Below are positions 13,441 through 27,300 of a DNA stretch of 64,000 nt, one piece after another. Every line of letters starts with the position of its first letter. Positions within the stretch are counted from its first letter, which is position 1. A program made the position numbers and the translations under genes. The notes under the pieces are model-generated. The model saw nothing but the letters and a program-made list of their open reading frames with translations. It did not search any database and had not been told where the DNA came from. Where the stretch lies: assembly GCA_963995525.1 (NCBI GenBank), contig OZ023205.1, forward strand, positions 52,094,714 to 52,158,713, given 5' to 3'. This DNA is from Escarpia spicata (taxonomy: Eukaryota > Annelida > Polychaeta > Sabellida > Siboglinidae).

Positions 13441-16400
13441 TATTATGTTGATATTAGAAGTTGTTTTCATTTAGATATAGTTTTATTGATCACATCGTAC
13501 TTTGACTGGATTAATCTTTATCTCTTGGAATTTGAAATTTGACCTCGAAGGAAATTTGTCATCTCACCAGACATTTCAGCCAAATGCCTTGATATCATGT
13601 GACTTGCCCATAGTTTCCACCAATGAACCCCAAATGATTCGGCAGAAATTTCTGAAGAGATGACATTAAATTTCTTGAGAAATAAACTAATGTCAAATTT
13701 TATGACAAGAATGAAACTATTATATTTATTTATCTTGCACAAAGGCATTTTGGTGACTGTTTCAAAGGTTTGTTCTTGAAAGTTTTGTGGCCATTGCAGT
13801 TAAAAAAATTGGTATCATATATAGTTTTAAATTTGACAGTAAACTGATAGGATTGTAGTTTTGCTCTTCCTTTTAAGATGACTAGAATGAAATGTTTTTG
13901 GTGTATTGATGTACAGCCATAGTTACACCTTTGAGGAAACCATCGCCCAAGTCAAAGGTCACTGGAACGGGTAAAATTATCATTTAACAACTAGATGTGA
14001 TCCAGTGTTTGTTCTAATCTGTCTAATCTAGTCTGAAATCAAAATGAATAACAATTTCCCTGCAGCAGATCGCATGTGTTTTTCCTACAAAACTAGACTT
14101 GTCTCAACTCTCAGTACCGGTAATATCCTTTGCTATGCATGAAATCTCTGACTGTATCTATCACACTTTTCTAAACTTTTCCAGGGCCTTAGAAGCAATT
14201 TTATCTATCAGTCTTCATACTTTCTGTAGAGTATTATTTTTTGTGCAGGTTTAAGTAGGTCTGTAGCTTTCAAAGTCAACACCTGACATCAGATTATTTG
14301 ATCCATATTTTAAATAATCGGTATACAAAGTAAATATGTAATTATTAATGACATTGTTGTAAATTTGGTCTAACCCCCGGATTGGCATAGAACTACAATA
14401 TTGTCTTAGTATTCAATATTGGACAGTGTTGCTATGATATGATAACATTTTAGAATTTTTCCAAAAGGGTGTTTAATAATCAAAGCCATGTAAAGGGTGA
14501 TGTCGAACTACTGATGGATGACACTGAAGTTTATGTTTTGTGTCCTCAAACCCACCCTTCCAAGACTTGAAACTTTGAGTTACATCAACATGTGAACAAA
14601 TCATTATCCCTCATTCTATAACTATCACACACTGTTCAAATTCAGCTCCCATAACTAACAAGAAAACATGCATTTGAACTGTATGTGGTGGGAAAATTTA
14701 CAATGTTTTTTGTAAAATTACATCAACGAACAACAGTAAATAAAACAGTTCGAACCTCTCCCCATGATAACTTGTAATTATGAACATCATTCTTTTGAGA
14801 TGACCCCAAGTTATGGTTAAAACAAGAATTAGTAACTGTCTACCTGAGGGATAGGTGGCAGGTAATGTATGTAAACACTTTGGAATCTTTTTGAGCCAAA
14901 CATGCATTGACCACATGGAATATATTGGCTTGTCTCATTTGAAAATCTGCATGGGTATAAACACATTGTATCGATGTAGTGAACTTATTTCTAATATCAG
15001 CTGAAATTCCATATATTGTGTTGCATTTACAATTAGTTAGTGTAGTTAGTGTAGACAACAACAACTAGAACTAGAGAACTAGAACTAGATAACATATATC
15101 CACCCCCTGTGTGAATTCTAATGATAACAACTAACATTAAAACATCAGACATTCAGCATAGATCCTTGGATGGATCATCGACAGTAACAAAACATTTAGG
15201 TCAAATATATGTTCACCTCCATAGCTGAACTCATGGAAGATGAGAGATATGTGAAGGAAGAGGCCATCTTTGAAGAGGGGCATGCTGGGAGTTCCACACC
15301 CACCACAGAACTAGGTAAATCCAACATTCTTTTGTGTAGTATCTAGCAGCAGAGACAAAAAATGGTTGCTTGTTTCCTGGTATAACGTATACGGATGGAT
15401 GGAGATATTTTACTTACGGGGTCATTTAAAAAATCCCATAAATGCTTTTGTTCACTCTGCATGCCCCAGTTAACAAACCTGTATAAATTAACCTTCAAAA
15501 AAGGGCATTAACTATCAATATACTGGCATTGCATACAAGAATGAAACATTAATTCTACGTCATTAGTGGCCTAGAAATGGTTTAATTCTTGTAAACTACT
15601 GATGTTGAAAAAATTAATAAATGTTCCATTGTATTAATAATAATTTATAATATAATAGTTATGTATGTAATGTATATGAAATAGTACATTTCCTGTAAGG
15701 TGACAATGAATCAATGTTCACTGAATTTCGAAAGAGGAACAAAAAAGTCAAGATAGAATATCACGTTGTTTGTTTTTGCAGCAACCTTGAAAGAGGAGAC
15801 AGCAATGGAAGAGGTGCATGCTGGGAGTTCAGCACACAGCACGGAACAAGGTACACCTGGCACAGCGCGACTGGCACCCCCTGACAGCAGCCGTAGCATC
15901 CTCCCAGATGAGCTAGAGGGGGAAGCATCTGAGGGGGAGGAAAGCGAGGGGGAGGGAGAGGGGGATCTGGGTCTAGAAAATAACCTCAGTGCAGACTACA
16001 GCATGAAACGGGGTCACGATCCGCAGTTTGTAGGTAACCTACCCCCGATCAATGAGGCCGACAGCGTGGCTGAGTCACAGCAGTCGCACGGTGCTCTCCA
16101 CGCCCCCATACCGCCGAGCATTATTAAGATCACGCCCCCCGACTACCCCCTCTCAAGCTCCCAGAATGCATCACCACCCCAATCGGACCAGCAGCTGCCT
16201 TGTGCCAAGACCCCCGCCAGCGCGCATTTTTCAGCACCCTCACTGGGCATGTCGCAACCGCCGACCTCCACACTGAGGTCAAAGGTCACCCAGTGGATGG
16301 CCACTGCCAACAGCTTGTCACCGCCAGGCACTGGCACCTCCCAGTGGAGCGAGCTTGCAAATCAGTTGCTAGGCAACCAGCAGCACCGCTACGCATCTGA

Positions 16401-19400
16401 CGGCGTCATGCAGACACCGCCCCAATCTATCCACCAGATGGCGCTGGTGCTTCAGTCGGAGTATGATGTCACACGCCCGGTTAGCTACACTGCAAAGCAT
16501 GTTCCACAGGTGGCGCCACCTGAGTTTCAGCAGCGTAAGCCGAGCAGAGAACATGCGGTGGATGAATCGCCAGCGTTTATCGATGCCACTCTAGGTAAAG
16601 ACTTGCTCTGCCACGAAATCTGCACAGCACGGCCGGAATCGTTTGACGCATGCCGCATGACGGGTCGTTGTCCCGTTGCATTCCACCTTTTCGTTCTTAT
16701 TTTGTTTTCACCACAAATTTGGAAACAAAGTTTTTTTGATGACCAGCATGATACGTGTGTCTTCTGAGCATGTGACTGAAACTGTGGTTCGCGTAACTGT
16801 AATTCCTCGACATCTTTGTCAAATCTACATGTATAAAACTGTCATTTGTGGGTATATTCGTGTGATTCAGTGCTCCTTGTTGTTGCCGGTATCTGTCTTA
16901 GAGTTATTCTAGACATTTATCCCTTCCTGGTTTATTTTTCTGTTTCTCCACCTCAATTTGTTTTATTGATTATTTTCTTGGTTGTGAGACAAAAACATAT
17001 CGGTGTTTATGTTGTTACATTTTCCATGTCTTTCACGAATCTGTTTCAAACAGACGCCTAACTATTGTAACTAGGGAACAATTAATCTGCCGAGCTACAA
17101 ACTTTATGGATGTGTCAATGTCTTCAGTCTTTTCTTTTTGTTTGTATTTACTTAACATTGTTGTGTGTTTTTTATTAATTGATTTACAGATCTGCTTGCT
17201 CTAAAAATAATTAATACTAAATTTGTTTTGGCAGACACAATTTCATCAATTTATATAGTCTTTACCTATCCCAAGAATGTAATAAAATATGTATAATAAG
17301 GATATTATGTGATGTCAAAATTAACCAACTGCAGTCATTTCTAATCTTAGTAGTTATTTTATTATCCCATACATTTTTTTGGCTAAATCAATATGATCTG
17401 GTTATATGAAAAATCGTAAGAGAAATTGCAAATTATGTATAAATTCATTACATCGTAATATAATAATAATTGTTTAGTATTTCAGGCAGACTAGAAAACT
17501 TGGTGAAAGATGCATTTAAATACAAACTTAACTTTCCTCTAATGTGACCAGTTCTGTAAGCAGGAAATAGTAATGCAAATTTTCGTTCAAATCTTACAGG
17601 TATATACCAGCTGTAGATGATATTTCTTTTCTTTTTATCTCTACTGGCTTACCCATTTGTGGGAATCTATCCGTAAATCAATTAATAGGCGTAATCTGCG
17701 TCATGATGTATTAGCTATTCCAGTCTTGTTCTCTTATTTATCAGTAAGGAAATTGTTTCATTCCGAACTGTTAGATAATATCTTCTGTTCCATAGCATTA
17801 TTAGATCTTTCCGTGATTTATTTACACTTTTTGTTCCAATCTTGACAGCATGGTGAGAATGCTGCTTGTTTGATTTATGTGCTATTGAAATATTTAGTAA
17901 CTTCAGACAACAGCAACTGATGTAAAACTTTCAACAAACTACAGTGTATCTTGTTTCCTTTGCAATTCTTTTACCAAACCTTCTTTTAGTACACCGTAAC
18001 TAACATAATTAAATGGTGGTTTTGTTACCCCTTTTTCCTTTCATAAGCATTTTATCTATCCCTACAAGTCACAGTTGTGAATTCTTCTCTATGTTGCTTG
18101 TCTCTCCTGAAGGTCAAAGACCAATGCCAGACGCCTACCTGTTACCCTGCTGTGTTTTTTCTACAAATCTTTGTATGCCTCTCGCGAACAATATTTCACC
18201 CCTTATGTTGCGCCCCTTGGGATCATAGGTCCCTGGCAGAACAAGATGAAACACGCAGCTACCTCCTCCATGGCGACAAGTCGGATATCCCAACTAATGA
18301 TGTCTCACCAACAAAAACCCTCCGATGACCCTACCATGCCCTTTAATGGGGTAGAGGTCGAAGTTCAAGATGATGTCATCACAGAGGGTGAACAGCCCCT
18401 CCCCCCTGCGGGGAAGGCCGGTATGTAGTAGTGGCATGCGATGCATAAACTCACGGAGAAAGCATGTGATCAGTGAATGCCACCATGTCACATTCTGCAC
18501 GTATGCTGAGGCATTTGCATGGGACGTCTCACATATTTCTGTCACCTGTTGGAGTCAGAAATCGGAGTCAGATATCAGAGTCGGATATCGGTGTCAGATA
18601 TCGGAGTCAGATATCAGTGTCAGACATTTCCTACAGGACGTGCAGAATCACGCATATTTTTCACAGATGCACTGCGATATTAGAAAAATCATAAAATGGA
18701 AAATAACGTCACAAATGATTGCATATACACTGGTGCAGTGACGACTGTCTTGCGGGGAAGGTGGACGCAGGTGGACGAGGAGCCGCATGTGGCACACATG
18801 CTCGAAGCGTGCGATTAGCGAATGCGTCAATGTCATATTGTGCACATATAAGGATTTGCATGTGATGTCGTCACATATTCGTGTTACATATACGTGGGAT
18901 TCAATGTCACTTGCGATATGGCATGCAAAATGACGCGTAAATTTCACAGCTGCACTACTGGCTTGAAACATTTGGTAACCTTGAAATACAGAGTTTTAAC
19001 CTCACCTGTCTGGTGACAGCGACAATGTGGCACTACTTCAGCCTTTTTATACAAAAGTTTGTCCATTTTATTTGGTCTCTTGTTGCGTTCAGGCTCTGTG
19101 CAAAGCTGAAACCTGTCCAGTTCATGACATTGTCTACCAAATTGTGTGGTCCTGGGTTGTTTTGGAGACACCTGTTAAACATTTGAAGGGTCTACTGACT
19201 ACCCACTGGGGCACCCTGACAGATGTGTCAGTGTGCACCAAAAGTGGGCAACAAAAGTGGGCAGAAAGTGTGCACAGTAAGTTTGCATGAAAGCATGCAC
19301 AATTTATGTGAACAGAAAGTGTGCACAGATTGTGTGCATGTAGAATGTGTGCATAAAATGCAAAGCATATTGATTGTTTGTAATGCAAAACTTCTTGTTG

Positions 19401-22400
19401 TGTTGTACATAGAAAGTGTATTATTTTGTGAATGAAGAGAAAATTTGACATTCGTCAGCATTATTCAGCACTGGTCTGTTGATACTATGAAGAAGAATGG
19501 CGCTTTAGCATATATGTCAACATTGAGTAGTCTATGTTTCAGACGAGAGAACAGTTGTCAGTGGTGTGAGTCAGCTTCACTAGTTGTTTAAAACAGCCTT
19601 CTCAATTCAATTTTTCAGTCATTTTATTTCAGATTAATTTCAAAAATCAAACCTATCTATTGTGTCCACTATGATGTGTTAGCTTTACTGCGCAGAGTTG
19701 TCATTTAATTTTGAAGAAATCATTGGTCAAACTAATAAAAAAAATTCAGTATGACCAAATCAAAACTCTGAAGAAACCAGTTGTCAGCATATTTGTGTGA
19801 TCTAATCAAGGCTATTCACTAATGCAGTTTACTCGGCCTAATAATCAAAGTAAATTGTTGATTTTTACAAAAGAATGTTTTGTTAACTGACTATTCTCAG
19901 CTGTTCACACATTACAAATATAACAATCAACGAAACTAATTTGTGATGAACAAAATTAATTGAGGAGGCTGCTTTTACTAGTGTTTGATGTGTCTGAAAA
20001 TATTTAGTGTTGTCTAGTCACTCGATGGCGCTATGTATAAAATATTTTCACTTGTATAAAATAGTTTCACTTCAATTAATGGCGCTAAATGTGTAATTTT
20101 TGTACACAAAAACAAACATATTTGTGATGAATTTAATACTAATTAGCAGGGCAAGTTATGTTACTGTTTTGTCACTGTTGAGCCTGTCATGAAATAAATC
20201 ACATGATCATGTCACTAATGTATGTCACTTGTAACACAAAACATGTCACTATGTCACTGTTGCATGTGCACTACACACATGATGTGTCACTATTTTCCAG
20301 TTTTTAAGAGTGACACAATTCACTTGACACATCAGTAGTTCATCAGCTGACAATATTTGTTGAGGACTAATGTTTCAAGAATACATGTTTTGGGCACATA
20401 AATATTCAGTCTATAGCATATGTCAGTTTGGTAGACATGTCAGATATATTCATTATGTCACTAGTATTTATGTAATTGTTATGTGCATGTTACCTTGAAA
20501 TATATGTGGGAAATGTTTTACATTTCATAACCATCTAGCATCTGACTGTCCATTGAGTCCCTAACTGTCTTGGTGTGACTATTACGCTAATACTTTGTTG
20601 TTGCTAATGTTATGTAAATACTACTCAGTTGTTTGAATCAAAATTAGAAACACACATAACAAGTATCTATGAAAATAACGATTTGTAATTTCAATGAATA
20701 TTATGATAACATTGTGCAACCATCAAAGTTGAAAAGTATGTGCAATTTATGTAAAGGAGTTATAATTGAAAATAAGTGTCATATATGTTTGAGCAGCTGA
20801 GTGTACGTAAATATAATGTTGACTGGAAATTATGCTTTTCTTTGGTCAGTAGTGAAGAAGAAACGAGTATCCAAAATGGCCGTCGTGGAAGTCCATGAAG
20901 AGGCTCACCTCAATCTAGTAGACAACAGCACCATCAAACAGATAGAAATGCATTCAACATCAGCTGTTCCAGTTATTGGACACCAAGATGGTCAGGTACT
21001 GTGTCGAACAGAAAGGATACAAACATTAATTATGTTGATCGTTGGTAGGTATTTACAAAATGATAGTACCAAAATGATTCAATATTTGTAGTTCAGATTT
21101 GAGAGTATTTAGTTGTACTAGTGGTGACATTTCACAGGAGTACTCAACTTTGCAAAATATGTTTCTGTGACATGGATAGTCGAATGTCTTTGAATATATT
21201 CATAAACAGTTTCAGACTAATTCCTGGTATATTCTGTCATCAAAGTAGTCAAATTAATACGAATCCACTGCCATTTCATTACGTGTTCAATTTCATATTA
21301 TTTGAGATAGAAAATTAACCAATCAGTGCGGAAAAATTCACAACGTGCATCCTGCTTCAGGAATCCATGTTGCCTGTTCCCTTTGTAACGGCGGAAGACT
21401 CGGGCATGAACGCTGCAATAATCAGGTGGCACTTCCAACAAAGTGCGGAGCCATTGTATCGCCTCATTGTGAACGCGGTAAACGTGATCGGGATGAAATT
21501 CAAGAAGGAAGTAGCGAGTGACTTGAGGTAAGACACCCTCCCCACTTCTCTTCCTGAAAGATGCATGAAGCTTGTTAGTGTAATATTTATTTGTAGCTAT
21601 CGGTTTGTTTGTGAAAAGACACATGATTATTTTGGTTAAATTCATGAATAACACAATAATTTGTGACATGTTAAAATTCGAATTTTGATGGGACGTTTAA
21701 CTTTAAGCTATTGCGTCTGCAGTTTTATTACTTTTGTGTATGTTTAGTATTAATATCTTGGTAGTGCAAACCACCCTGGGCATTTCAAATCCTGCTATAT
21801 TTGTTGGTAAAGCAACAAAGAGGAGACAATAGTGACTGTGGAGTGTGGTAGCACGGTGTTCAGAGCATTGCATTCTCAATCGAGATATTCTGAGTTAAAA
21901 TCCTTTTGCATCCTTTTCAAACCTTGGGCAATGATTGCATATTTTAGCATATTAGTATTTTAAAATATGTAAGATTTTATATGTTATAAATTGATCTGCA
22001 ATAACCATTGTACAGCGCCCTGAAACAATTACTTGGATGGGGCGCTGTGTAAGATACATATTATCATTATTAAGTTCTTTCATTCTACGTTGCTCCAGTT
22101 CACTCAGCTGTATGAATTAGTACCTGGCTATACACAGTGGAGGATATTTGTGTACGAATAGCCTTCATGCATTAACTACAGCATGGCTGAATACTTCCCA
22201 GAGAAGCCGAAATGGTGTTCAATTGAACAGTTCTGCCAGGGAGTAAAGTGGAAAGCGCTTTGAGCAGTCCCGAGGACTGAATACGTGTACCGCATGATAT
22301 AAGAACTTACCTTTACTGTTACCTTTTTACTGTAAAACTTAATGTAAAATTTGCTGCAGCTTTGAGTGCCTGCAAGATGAGGATGGGGATGCACTTCCAG

Positions 22401-24328
22401 CCATCCAACACGTGTGGAACATCACCGCCGGCAACCAGTGCAATGTACAGGGCCTCATCCCTGGCAACACGTACACGTACGTTGCCCATAGCAACCAATG
22501 GCATCATTGGAAATTGCATTATTTACTAGATAGTTCCAAAGAACAAAAATCCGTAAGACCATGAAAAACCTTAAAACCATGACTAATTCTTTTGTAAATG
22601 AATTTGTTCATACAAATGTGTTGCCTTGTGTTTATACATAGAAAACTGTTATTAGTATTTATTTGTAATGTGCAATATGTATGGGTTAAAAAACATGCTC
22701 AGAGGTGCAAACAAGAAAATTAGTAGATACCATTGTTATCATATATCAATTATTTCTTATGCAGAAAGCACCCTCTGGCATTCTCTGCATATATATATTC
22801 CTTAATCTCCATCCCCTTAATCCCTCACGGAATGCATCACACATTACTGTCTGCCTTCCCATTGTCAAATTTCAGTCTCTAAGTCTTCTGCCAACTTTAC
22901 TAATTTTCTGCGGCTACATTTATATTTTCTTCATCTCTCCCACTACCTCTCCATCTTAATGCTCTGTTCCCTTCTACCATCCAATTTTTTTTTCCACGTG
23001 CTGTGTCTTTCTCTCTGCCTGCAATGTTTGAGTGAGTCCTCTCTGCTCCTGTGACTACTTTTTGTTTCTTTCATCATGCCGCATGACATCTACACATTGT
23101 AGTATAGTGTTCGCGTAGCCAATGTAGCAACACAGCTGACAGACAAATAACCATCTCAATTTAGACAAATTTAGGCATGTTTCGCATCCGAATTGTTAAC
23201 TTTCATTGACGTTTTGGTCTGAGCTTAGTAATTTTTAATAAATAAATGGTGACAATCCCTTTCACAGATTCTTTTATCCCAGTTACAGGGAATTGTCACA
23301 TGGTGTGTTCCATTGCAGTATCTACGTGGTTGCAACCTACGCCCTGAAGAATGCCCAACAGCCTTACGAGATACAGGCAAAGTCAGCTCCAGTGAAGATC
23401 ACGACCCTCGGACCACCAGCGCCCCCTACACTGAAGACTGTCAGCCTCGACTTGTATCAGGTAAGGCATCAGTTTGTATAAGTCTTACATGGATGAGATG
23501 TCAAGACATCCTCTCGAGCAAGGGGGGTGGTCATACTATACTGTGCCGGGAATATATCAGTGGACAGAAGTTCGCTGATTCCACTTGCTGTCTTCGTCTG
23601 TCTTCAATCATGTATGTGCCCATTGAGTCCATTAGCGATTACATGACATCCAGGAGTGTATCCTAGCAACGGCCTTTGGTGGGCTATACAGATGTCACTA
23701 TCCATCAAAATACTGCTGCATCATTTCGGTTCCATGGTAAACAATACACAGCATTCGATTGTGTATAGCCAAGATGTCAGATCACCTTGACGACCGGATA
23801 CCAAATAAGGGCAATGACATATGACTAATGAACTCAATTGTCAAAGAGCAATTCCAAAATGTCCATATTGTTACCTGTTTGACTGTCCCCACGGGCCAGC
23901 AGTGCTATTACAGTTGGCTGGAAAGCAAAATGTGTATACCTGAAAGATTATGATTGTTTGGACTGACTGAAGGAATGAAATGAAGATAATTTCTTTACTG
24001 ATCACATATTTCAGCCACACATTTACAAACACATTTAATAAAAATGGTGATTACAACTGCCCACAGGGTAACAGTTATTTGTTTTCTGCAGCTAAAACAA
24101 TACCATTGTAATGTTAAACCTGTGTCTCAGGTGTGCCTTGGCTGGGAGCTAGGCGAAGTTCACCAGAACGTCAGTGTGGCTGGTTTCCGCGTTCTTGTCA
24201 ATGGAGAACAGCTTGGCCACCTACTGAACAAAAGCACACGCCGAACGACCATCGACAAACTAAAGCCAGGTAGGTGTGCGTGTGTGAATGAGTGCATGTG
24301 TGAATGCGTGCATGTGTGAATGCATGCA

Positions 24329-24368
<40 letters not shown>

Positions 24369-27300
24369 TGTGTTCAAGGAATAAAGGTGGTTTAAGGAAG
24401 CATTGATAACTTGTTTGTGAAATTTAATCTGAAAAATGTATTGCCTTGTCGCAATACTGTGATTCACTACCTCACTGAGTTTATAGTAGCCATCTGAAAT
24501 CTCCTTTTTATTCATTGCTTACTTCTTTTAGAAAACCTATCCTAGTTCAAACATATAGTTCTGATTTTGTGTTCCTAGATTTAATATTAACATTGGAACC
24601 AGGATTTTTCTATGCTGCACCAACTCTGGAATATGCTTCCTCTTAGTGTTAGAGCATTTCAAAATATTACACAATCTTGTCTCATTTAAAAACTTGCCCT
24701 TATAACCTTGCTTATCTGTAGCGTATCTATCCAACTGTTGACAATTTTAATACTTCTTTCCAGTGTTGAGACAGACCAACCATTTTATCTTGATGCACCT
24801 GTGTGCTTGGTCTCCAAGGATTTAGGCACAAGAGAAGTTACCTTTCTATGGTCTAACGTGAATCGCACCTTTTCAGGCCGAACTATGAAGGTGGCGGTTG
24901 TTGTGGCAACAGACAATGCGGTGGGTGACAGCGAGCCGTCGAACGTGATCAACGTGACATGTCCCGCCTCACCGCCCGCACCTCACATATCCCAGCAGCC
25001 CTCATTCAAGAAGGGAACCATCATCATAGCATGGGATCGCCCTGCGGGGATGGAGCATGCCCCGTACGGAGAAGACATCATCTACTATAGGTATGAAGAA
25101 CTGCTGAAAATATATCTTATTTTATATCTCATTTATACATTTTTTTTTCTTCTTTTAAATGTTTATAACTTTATTAAACGTTTTATTTTTAACCTATTTA
25201 TATTTTAATCTGATTTACCCTTTTAAAGTTGCATAATTTTTGTACCTGTTTGTATATATTGTTTTTTTGTTTATCTGAAATAATTATGTTTATGCAATAA
25301 ACAACACAAGTCCAATATAGCAGAGAATTGAAATTGGTCAAATGAATGACATTTATTTATTGAAGTTAGACTGCTTGTCATGCAGCCAATTTGAGAATGA
25401 CATTAATAGGAATGTGAGCTCAAAAATCCAAACCTGATATGACCTTTGTACAGTGTCACCCTTCCGGCTTCTCAGATCCCACATTCCTACAATCTTGACA
25501 ATAACAATATACATGATTCGTCCCTACCTTGTAATGGACTAAAAACCACTAAATGTATAAACATAAGATGTCAAGAATACATACATTCCCCACCAAAAAC
25601 ACAAATTCTATTTAGCACGGTGGGCCTAATTCGCCACAAGGTCACAAAAACCACTGTGACCACCCCACTGCATTGGTGGATTATCTTATGGGGTGATGTG
25701 ATCTAGTGAGACAATCCAGGAGCTGTCGTTGGCTCAAGCACACAGGCCAGCACCTGCGGAAGACTTGCTCTGCCCATTGTATAAAATCTATTATGCAACT
25801 TGTTGATTTGCATAAATTCATTTGTATATCAGGGGGGAATAACGTCGTATAAAGTTATTAATTGGATCTTCTTTTTCAAAGGCTCGAAAAGTTCTTAAAA
25901 TAAGAATTTTCATTGAACAAAATGGTCCTAAGGAGGTCTTAAATTTCATGTACAAAAAGTCCTACATTTTTGAAGTGATGGTCGCACCCCTCCCCACCCC
26001 CCACCCCCCGGAACCAGAACGGAAGACACAAAATGCCTCCACTTGGTAAACAAATAAATAAACGCATAAAATGTTTGTCATCGAGTTGTATTTTGTTCAG
26101 GGTCTACCTGGACGATACAATGCACGGAGAAGTGAAGGCCAGTTCAGCCTGCAACCGGAATGGCTACCAGTACTGCTTGACCGGGATCACACCTGGACAG
26201 TCACGTGACATCTTTGTCAAGGTACACCTGTCCGCTTCTTAGGAATTCAGGAAAGGTTATTTTATTAATGATCACCAGGACAGCTTGGTGATATGGCTAC
26301 CCTTTGGAAGCACATTTGTCAAAATACACAGGGGCATGGATGTCCCAATTTTTTTTATTATGCAATTACAAGATTTTTGTGGTCATGTGACCCAACATTG
26401 TTATCCCAATGCCGCAAAAAAATATTAAATCTTTTTTAATCGTTAGATCAGGTAACTTGCAAAAGTGTGAACAGCGTTTTGTTACAATATATTTAACATG
26501 CAACATTTGCCCTTTTGTTAGATTTTTACGACAAATAATTTAATCGATACTAAGGAAACTAAATAAAACATTTCTATAACCAAGTTGTCATGTTGTAATG
26601 GATGCAATATCAGGCTGCGAAATAAGGCCGGTCTGATCGTCCTGGACGAGTAGTTTCAGTGATCGGTTTAGTCGTTGTTTATAGTGGAGCAGTCCCATTG
26701 GACTACCTGTGATTATGTGAATTAATTTACGCTGTGTATATATGTGCTAGTTGGGTGTTGTGATGGAATAAAACAAAACAAGACAATAAGGTAGCATTTT
26801 ATCACACGCAATTAAATATTCTGTATGACCATTGAATGGGAAATTTGCTGAACACGGTGAGTGTAAATGGCTTCGGGAAAGGAACCGCTAATGAAAAGTA
26901 TAGGCCAAATGATGCAACTCAGTCCGACAATGTCGGTCCTTCGTCGCCATCAGGCTTCAAATTCTGCTGGCACCGCCCTGTCCACCACTGCTGTTTGCTG
27001 CCCCCTGATTAAACTAGTCATTTCTTCTGATGACTTTGCAATTGGAACTACGAAATCATATGTATTTGTTTCTATTAATGACATATTTAGTTGAACATTT
27101 AATTGAAATGAGAAACGGCTTGTTTTCTTTATGAAATAAAGCCACTTCTACTGTGTGCCATAACTGTCACACACATGCTACAACAGTGTGATTGATGGTA
27201 CCTGGCACATTTATTTTTAAGGACTAATAAAACAATACCAGGACTAGTTGTTTCTTAGTTAGTTAGTCCGACAGACTACCTGTCAGCTAAAGCCAGCGAG

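Noticed and set aside
13229..13542. Open frames across the CA satellite
   Set aside because: Cys/Val and His/Thr repeats from simple sequence.
16595..16767. Extension of exon 16 frame
   Set aside because: A good donor (gtaaag) at 16,595, change of composition and a phase-matched next exon favour ending there.
21298..21669. 123-codon minus-strand frame
   Set aside because: Antisense of exon 19.
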